NCBI GenBank assembly: GCA_050084985.1
Contig: JBITNC010000001.1
Location: 136,834,001-136,898,000 of the forward strand
Direction: 5' to 3'
Origin: Nageia nagi
Taxonomy: Eukaryota > Pinophyta
Length of the DNA: 64,000 nucleotides
Shown: positions 58,500 through 64,000 of the stretch, in pieces
Numbering within the stretch: the first letter of the stretch is position 1
Layout of the letters: the number at the start of each line of letters is the position of its first letter
Made by a program: the position numbers and the translations under genes
Notes under the pieces: model-generated
The model's input: only the letters and a program-made list of their open reading frames with translations
What the model was told of the DNA's origin: nothing
Database searches by the model: none

Positions 58500-59481
58500 T
58501 CCCGGGGATCTTAAAATGAACTCATGATTGCAAGTACATCGGGGCTTCAATAAGGAATTTATTATGTATGAATATACAATAATCATCAGATCAATCTTTT
58601 TGAACATATATAAAACAAGTGTTCCTATGACCCTTGTCATTAAAAAATGACCATAGAGCGACCAGTCTAATGTTAATATATAATCGCTAAAAAATTGGTA
58701 ACGATCTGAGACGATCATGAACAATTAAACAAATAAACAAATCTAAGCCTGGAATAGCCTAATACAGGCAATTTGTAATCATGGATACAGATGGAAGATA
58801 ATAACATGTCAAAATTTAGTTCAAGAGGTTACCTGGAATCTGGGGATGGTAAACAAATTAATAACAAACCATTGAGTTTATAAATACAAGCTCTGTAGGT
58901 GAACAAAGGGACCCAATTTTAATATAGTGAAGCTCTGCTAAAATTATATCAGGAGGTTATTAGCAAAGGTTGTAAGCTTGATCAATAGTTAATTTCCTCT
59001 TGATTATATTTCTAGATTATGTTGTTCATTTTACGAATTCATATGTGAGAGCAGGTATGCTTTTGATGTGTTGTTCATTTTCTGTGTGCAGGGTCAATAC
59101 AAGAGAATAATGATGGAAGTAAGCACGGAAGAGAATAATAAAGGAATAGATAAAAACACTTCAAAACTCTATGAAGATTACTCCAGTACATATAGAGCTG
59201 ATTGTCAGCGATTCAAAGATTGGTTGATGGTGATTCACCAGATAGATAATAAAGACTGATCATTGTCCATCCACCTGTATTGATTGTTATCGATTCGCAA
59301 CAATCGCTGTCAAATGTTGATTACAACAGATCAATAAAAACTTGCTTATTTGTATTCAAATACTTTAGAATATAATATCATTACTATTATCGATGTGTAT
59401 TATCGAATATGTTCATGATTAATTATGTTGAATGATTTATCTTTCTAAATTGCATTTTAGGTTCATAATTTGATATACACA
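58500..59481 (+). mobile_element. Probable 5' LTR of the right-hand gypsy element
   Basis: It ends ATATACACA (CA at 59480-59481), three bases before a tRNA-Asn primer-binding site. A TATA box (TATAAATA) lies at 58879-58886 and an AATAAA at about 59333, in the order expected of U3-R-U5. The left boundary is unresolved because the 3' LTR is outside the window. A 64-codon ORF at 59068-59259 follows an acceptor-like TTTCTGTGTGCAG; it has no family motif and may be chance. Confidence 0.5.
58879..58886 (+). promoter_or_regulatory. Candidate LTR TATA box
   Basis: GTTTATAAATACAAGC, about 600 bp before the primer-binding site. It is the best TATA match in the presumed LTR. Confidence 0.45.
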
Positions 59482-59484
59482 ATC

Positions 59485-59502
59485 TAGCGCTAGAAGGAGG
59501 GC
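59485..59502 (+). other. Primer-binding site, tRNA-Asn type
   Basis: TAGCGCTAGAAGGAGGGC matches the complement of the plant tRNA-Asn 3' end (CCTCCTTCTAGCGCCA, from memory), with one change (TAG for TGG). It marks the LTR boundary and shows that this element uses a different primer from the Tat element at 44974. Confidence 0.65.
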
Positions 59503-59503
59503 C

Positions 59504-60278
59504 CCTTGCATGCATTTCAGAAAATTAAAACAAAAATAGGATCAGTTGCATGTTGTTTTGTATTTTATTTTTTCTGTTTGCATCCTATGGAATTGGATAC
59601 TAACTTACTCTATTTGATTTGTTGCTTTGTTTTGTTTTCTGTGTTCTCCGGATCGACAATAATCTCTGTGAAATCCGATATGTTTTATAACCCGACCTGA
59701 ATACAGCAAGTTAATTATATATTTAAAATGACAGTATGTAGAACTGTGTGTGATCTCTCTGCTCAGAGTGCATTTAGGAAATGGGTAGTAAAAGGTTAAA
59801 TACATTTGCTATTAATTTATTTTATGTATAATGTTAGGTATTTATTTTTAATGTTTGGATTAAAGATATGTACACATTAAATACTTTTTATCTTGTCTAC
59901 TTATGCTCTCCCTTTGCGCTTCATGCGATCTAAGGTGACCAAAATAGACCTGATAAGAAGGGTTAAATTATCCACATATAATCACCTCTTACCAAGTCTG
60001 CCCTTACCACTCCATTGGAGGTCGAAGGGATATGTGACTAGTAAGAGGAAGTAATTTACTACATTTAATATCTTTTGGGAGGGTAGTATGCGTGAGTATA
60101 TTTTTCTTGTTTAAATGCATTTCATAAGGCATTAAATTAAGTGAAAAAATTAAATTAAGCACATAGTTAAAAGTCAGTTTGCATATAGGATGTTTGTGCA
60201 TTAAATTGTTTTCTCGAAAATATAATTTAAAGATAAAATAGAGTTTCTTGTTTATGATGTTTGTTTATGATATCTAAA
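59504..60278 (+). other. Gypsy 5' leader
   Basis: Noncoding leader between the PBS and gag. Short ORFs show no motif. Nothing further could be supported. Confidence 0.5.
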
Positions 60279-63258
60279 ATGGTTCAAACTCGAAGTATGA
60301 TTGCTAAGAAAATGCAAGAATACCCATTTAATATACAAGAATTAGATCCAAATGATATGGATTTAATTGAGTCTTCAGTTAGGAAGCCACCTCTTTTAGA
60401 GGAATCAAATTCATGGGTCATTCGTTATGGAGGTAAAGATGATGATTGTGGTTTATAATCAATCTAGATTACAAAGTCAAATTATAGATAATCCTATCAC
60501 AAGGAATAGAACGCAAGTGTTAGAGGAAGAATTAATTGAAATTCATCATCGTATAGTTAATCTTAGGGATATGCCTAATATGTCTTCTAGATTAACAGGA
60601 GATATAGAAAAATTAGATCAAAAGCTTGATAACTTAGAAATTAATGAGAATAAATCTCGGGCCAACACTATAGCAATACCACAGATTGAGCCCTATAAAA
60701 TTAAATATGAAAGAATCAGTCAATCATCAGATGGTAGAAGAGTCAGTTCTTCAAATCGAAAGGAGGGATCTTCTTTTTCTTTCGAATTAAGAAGAAATGA
60801 AGCTGCAATACCTTTGATTAATTTATCTCAAAAGGAACTTTCAATGAAACAAATGGAAAAATCTTATACCACAAAAGAAGGATCAAATAGAAGGACATCT
60901 AAGTTTAAAGTAGAAGAGATACCTTCTTATGAAGAACTACAAAAACAACAATTATATAAAACAACAACTGGTAAAAGGTTCACGGAAGTATATGCTGAGG
61001 ATATTAAAAGGGCTTCAGACATGCAATATCTCCTAGAGAAAGAAAATAGAAAAGCCAATGAATTTATTAAAATTCAAGAACAAGAAGATAAATTAAAAGA
61101 AATGGAAGATAAACTTCTTAGAGATAAAAGGAGATTAATAGAACGAGAACAAGTAAATAGAGAACGAAGTGAATTTCTGGAACTAGAAAAGAAAAGACAT
61201 CATAAAGAATAGGAAATTCAACTTCATTTAAAAGAATTACAATTCGAAGAATTAGAAAATGAAAAAATAAAGGAACGATATCTACGCATTGAGAAAGAAA
61301 AACAAAGACAGTGGGATGAATATAAAAAAATAAGGAATTTGAAATCGGAAACTCTTGAAGGAAGTCAAATACAAAGATATCGAGATCCTTACTTAGGTAA
61401 ACAAGAAGCGTTGGATAGAGAGACAACTATTTTATTACAAAAGGAAAGGGATAAGGAATTAGAACTTCAAAGATTATATGATAAACAAAAGCGAGATTCT
61501 ATTAAAAGTTGGGTTGAACAAACCCAAAATCAAGTAAGACTACCTGATTATAAGGGACAAGATTTATATGGAAAGGGTATATCTCAAAAACCTCCTAAAA
61601 TCCCTATTCCATGACGACCTTCACCTCTTAAAATATTACCTCCACCACCGTCAGAAATTCCTTCTGATTATGAGTCTTATACTTCAAGATCAATTTCGGA
61701 AAAGGATCCAAATACTCGGAGATATCATAGGCACATTCAAGGTCATAGAACCGATAAAGAATTAGAAAGCTTTATGAAAGATTTTATAAATCGAGAATTG
61801 AATATTCAAGGAATTCAAAAGTTAAATTACAAGAATATTTGTAATGATCCTATTCATCCAAGTATTCCAAAAAAGAAACTCCCATATAGGTTCGAATTTC
61901 CTAAAATAGAGTCATTTAAAGGAAGAGAAGACCCTAAAGAACACTTGAGAAAATTTTCATTTTCTAGTTATCAAATAGCCAATGATGATTCATTAATGTT
62001 ACGTATATTTCCTATGACACTCGCAGGCCAAGCTTTGGATTGGTATAATAGTTTACCTATGCATAGTTTATATACGTTCGAACAATTGGCTAATCAATTT
62101 CTTGAACATTTTAGAATCAATATTAAAGAAAAATCTTCACTTACGGATCTTACGAGATTGCAACAATTTCCTGATGAAACCATACAAGATTACATCTCAA
62201 GATGGTGGGCTATACTCACTAGTATGCCTTATACAATACCACAAGAAGAATTGGTTAAATTATTTAGCCAAAGTTGTTTAAGACCAATAGCTAGTGTTCT
62301 CCAAATTCAACAACATAAAACTTTTGAAGAAGCTATTGCTCAGGCAGTAGTTATAGAAAGAGTTAAAATTAAAGATGGAGAACTAAAACTCAAGAAAAAA
62401 GAATATAAAAAAGGTAATCAAAATGAGAACATTAGTAAATAACCACAAAATAACCAAATAGCTATGACATAAAATTATGGTCCTTCTTCAAAAATAGAAG
62501 AAAGTGTTGAACCTAAACTGAAAAGAAATTTTACTCCATTATCAAAACCATTAGCCGAAATACTTAAAAAATTATGTGATAATGGTATGATTACATTACC
62601 TGATATAAGGCTTGAAAATCCTAATGCTAAAGAAAGTAAATGGTATAAGGAAAATGAATTTTGTGCTTATCATAGGCAAAAGGGACATAATACAAATAAA
62701 TGTCGAACTTTACAACACAAAATTCAAGACTTGATAGATAGTCGAAAGATAGATGTGGATAATCCTGTTGTGCCTTCAAATCAAAATTTAGGGATATATC
62801 AAAATCCTTTACCCTCACATTAGGCTAATAATGTGGTAGTTATCCCAAATCAATTGAACTATACAGGGGATAATAAGGATATACCATTTATAGGAACTAT
62901 AGATGATTCAATACATATGATTGGTATAGCCACAAGAGCACAATAATATCAAAATAAATAGGATAATCCTCAAAAAAATCAATTGACATCAAACCCAATT
63001 AATATACAACCTATACCTCCTCCGCTACAACCTAAAGTTTCGATAAAAGGTGTTCTCCAATGTCAGTTAAAAATGTCTCCAATAAAGATGACGTTGTTTG
63101 AATTATTACAACAGTCTGAGAGTTATAAGGAAGCTATGAATCAAATTCTACAAGAAATTCAAGTGGATATCAGTAATCCCAATAACTTCATTTCAATAGT
63201 TGAAAGTTTGAGAATATCTCAAAACCTAGTATCACCTTCTACGAACAAGAAAGATTAA
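60279..63258 (+). pseudogene. gag: Gypsy gag with a long coiled-coil N-terminal region
   Basis: The start chosen is ATG 60279 (MVQTRSMIAKKMQEY). A one-base shift near 60455 moves the frame, which then holds to 63258, with stops at 61210 (TAG), 61612 (TGA), 62440 (TAA) and a few later. About residues 130-390 are highly charged and helical (for example EQEDKLKEMEDKLLRDKRRL), a predicted coiled coil. The capsid core at 61890-62240 reads YRFEFPKIESFKGREDPKEH, LAGQALDWYNSLPMHSLYTF, FLEHFRINIKEKSSLTDLTR. The zinc knuckle CAYHRQKGHNTNKC (about 62662) has all four ligands. A SPIKMTLFELLQQSESYKEA motif near 63070 matches the Tat element. Gag would package RNA; the coiled coil might aid multimerisation. 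Confidence 0.88.
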
Positions 63259-63872
63259 ATAACAATGGACCAGGTGGACTTGATCCACCTTTACATATAA
63301 TTGGTAATGTAGATGGAAAATTATTTAAAAGAATTTTAATAGATGAGGGTTCAACCATAAATATAATTTCAGACGCTGCATATAAAAAGCTGAATTTACC
63401 AGAATCAATTATCTTAGCTCCTTCTTTGCAAATTAGAGCTTTTAATGATGCAGTGTGTTCAACTCTGGGATCGATAGTGCTACCAATTACAGTAGGTGCT
63501 AAAACTATCCAAACATTATTACATATAATTGAAGGAAATATTATACAATATAATGTTCTTTTAGGACGTCCATGGATTAGAGAAATGTAATGTGTTCCAT
63601 CAACTTATCATGGATGTTTAAAGTACATCTATAAGGATAAAGTTCATTTTGTGTTTAAAGACCTAGATCCTTATTCACATTGTAACTTAATTTTTGATAC
63701 AAATGAAGTGACATTACCATCTCCTAATCTATTGACTATATTAATGAACAAAAATATGAATCAATCTGAAGTCATAGAAGTAAAAAATGATATCGTTATA
63801 CAAGATAAAGATGCTTGGGAAAAATTTGCTAAAACTTTAGATGAAAAGCATGGAGCATCTTCATCAAAATAG
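63237..63872 (+). pseudogene. pol: Gypsy aspartic protease (continues off the right edge)
   Basis: The frame is shifted relative to gag and overlaps its end. It reads GPGGLDPPLHIIGNVDGKLF, ILIDEGSTINIISDAAYKKL (the catalytic block in D-E-G-S form), then NVLLGRPWIREM, a TAA at 63588-63590, and CVPSTYHGCLKYIYKDKVHF. This is the same layout as 47237-47700. The frame runs to a TAG at 63870 and then continues open with IKIKDLGMGEYDIDDMIFNI toward the window end, where reverse transcriptase would follow. Confidence 0.85.
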
Positions 63873-64000
63873 GTAAATACTACATATAATGATAACTCAT
63901 CCGATGTATATCTAATAAAGATTAAAATAAAGGATTTAGGGATGGGGGAATATGATATAGATGATATGATATTTAATATACCTTCATCATAAGAAGCAGG

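Noticed and set aside
59068-59259. Terminal exon of a host gene (acceptor-like CAG, 64 codons, AATAAA downstream)
   Set aside because: The tRNA-Asn primer-binding site and the following gag make an LTR the simpler explanation; the ORF has no recognisable motif.

Overview
The window reads as plant nuclear DNA from a large, repeat-dominated genome, most likely a gymnosperm (inference). It is AT-rich and strongly CpG-depleted. It contains nested Ty1/copia and Ty3/gypsy LTR retrotransposons, non-LTR (LINE) scraps, plant mobile domain (PMD) and pentatricopeptide-repeat (PPR) pseudogenes, and no intact host gene that I can recognise. The LTR, primer-binding and target-site signals below were read directly from the bases. 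Family names rest on conserved motifs.

Layout. 1-5.9 kb: a Ty3/gypsy gag remnant, a minus-strand PMD pseudogene and a plus-strand 3' LTR. 8.4-10.7 kb: repeated PPR modules interrupted by a LINE reverse-transcriptase scrap. 11.8-13.0 kb: a 480-bp GT microsatellite between 52-bp inverted repeats. 13.7-18.3 kb and 20.1-23.4 kb: two minus-strand LTR elements with short gag-like interiors and no pol, related to the 5.2-kb LTR. 25.8-28.4 kb: a LINE C-terminal fragment followed by unrecognised coding remnants. 28.4-35.3 kb: mostly featureless AT-rich DNA with one CpG-preserving patch at 32.7-33.1 kb.

35.3-58.5 kb is a clear nest. An old minus-strand Ty3/gypsy element of the Tat type (3' LTR at about 35.3-35.9 kb plus 44.52-44.54 kb, pol at 54.4-57.3 kb) was hit by two elements. 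One is a plus-strand Tat-like element (44974-53557, target duplication ACTGG). The other is a very young Ty1/copia element (35904-44515, target duplication TAAAG, LTRs differing by two substitutions and one indel). The old element's 5' half is missing; a 122-bp tandem satellite abuts its reverse transcriptase.

58.5-64 kb holds the 5' part of another plus-strand Ty3/gypsy element: a primer-binding site matching tRNA-Asn, a long coiled-coil gag and a protease running off the right edge. Within each element the parts follow the usual order: the LTR supplies promoter and polyadenylation signals, a tRNA primes at the PBS, Gag packages RNA, and Pol cleaves, copies and integrates. Only the copia element is close to intact; one nonsense codon and a damaged zinc knuckle separate it from a full reading frame. 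The most unusual observations are PPR fragments inside the copia leader, a five-hairpin array with compensating stem changes in its 3' region, and a satellite whose copies suggest decayed TGACGTCA sites.
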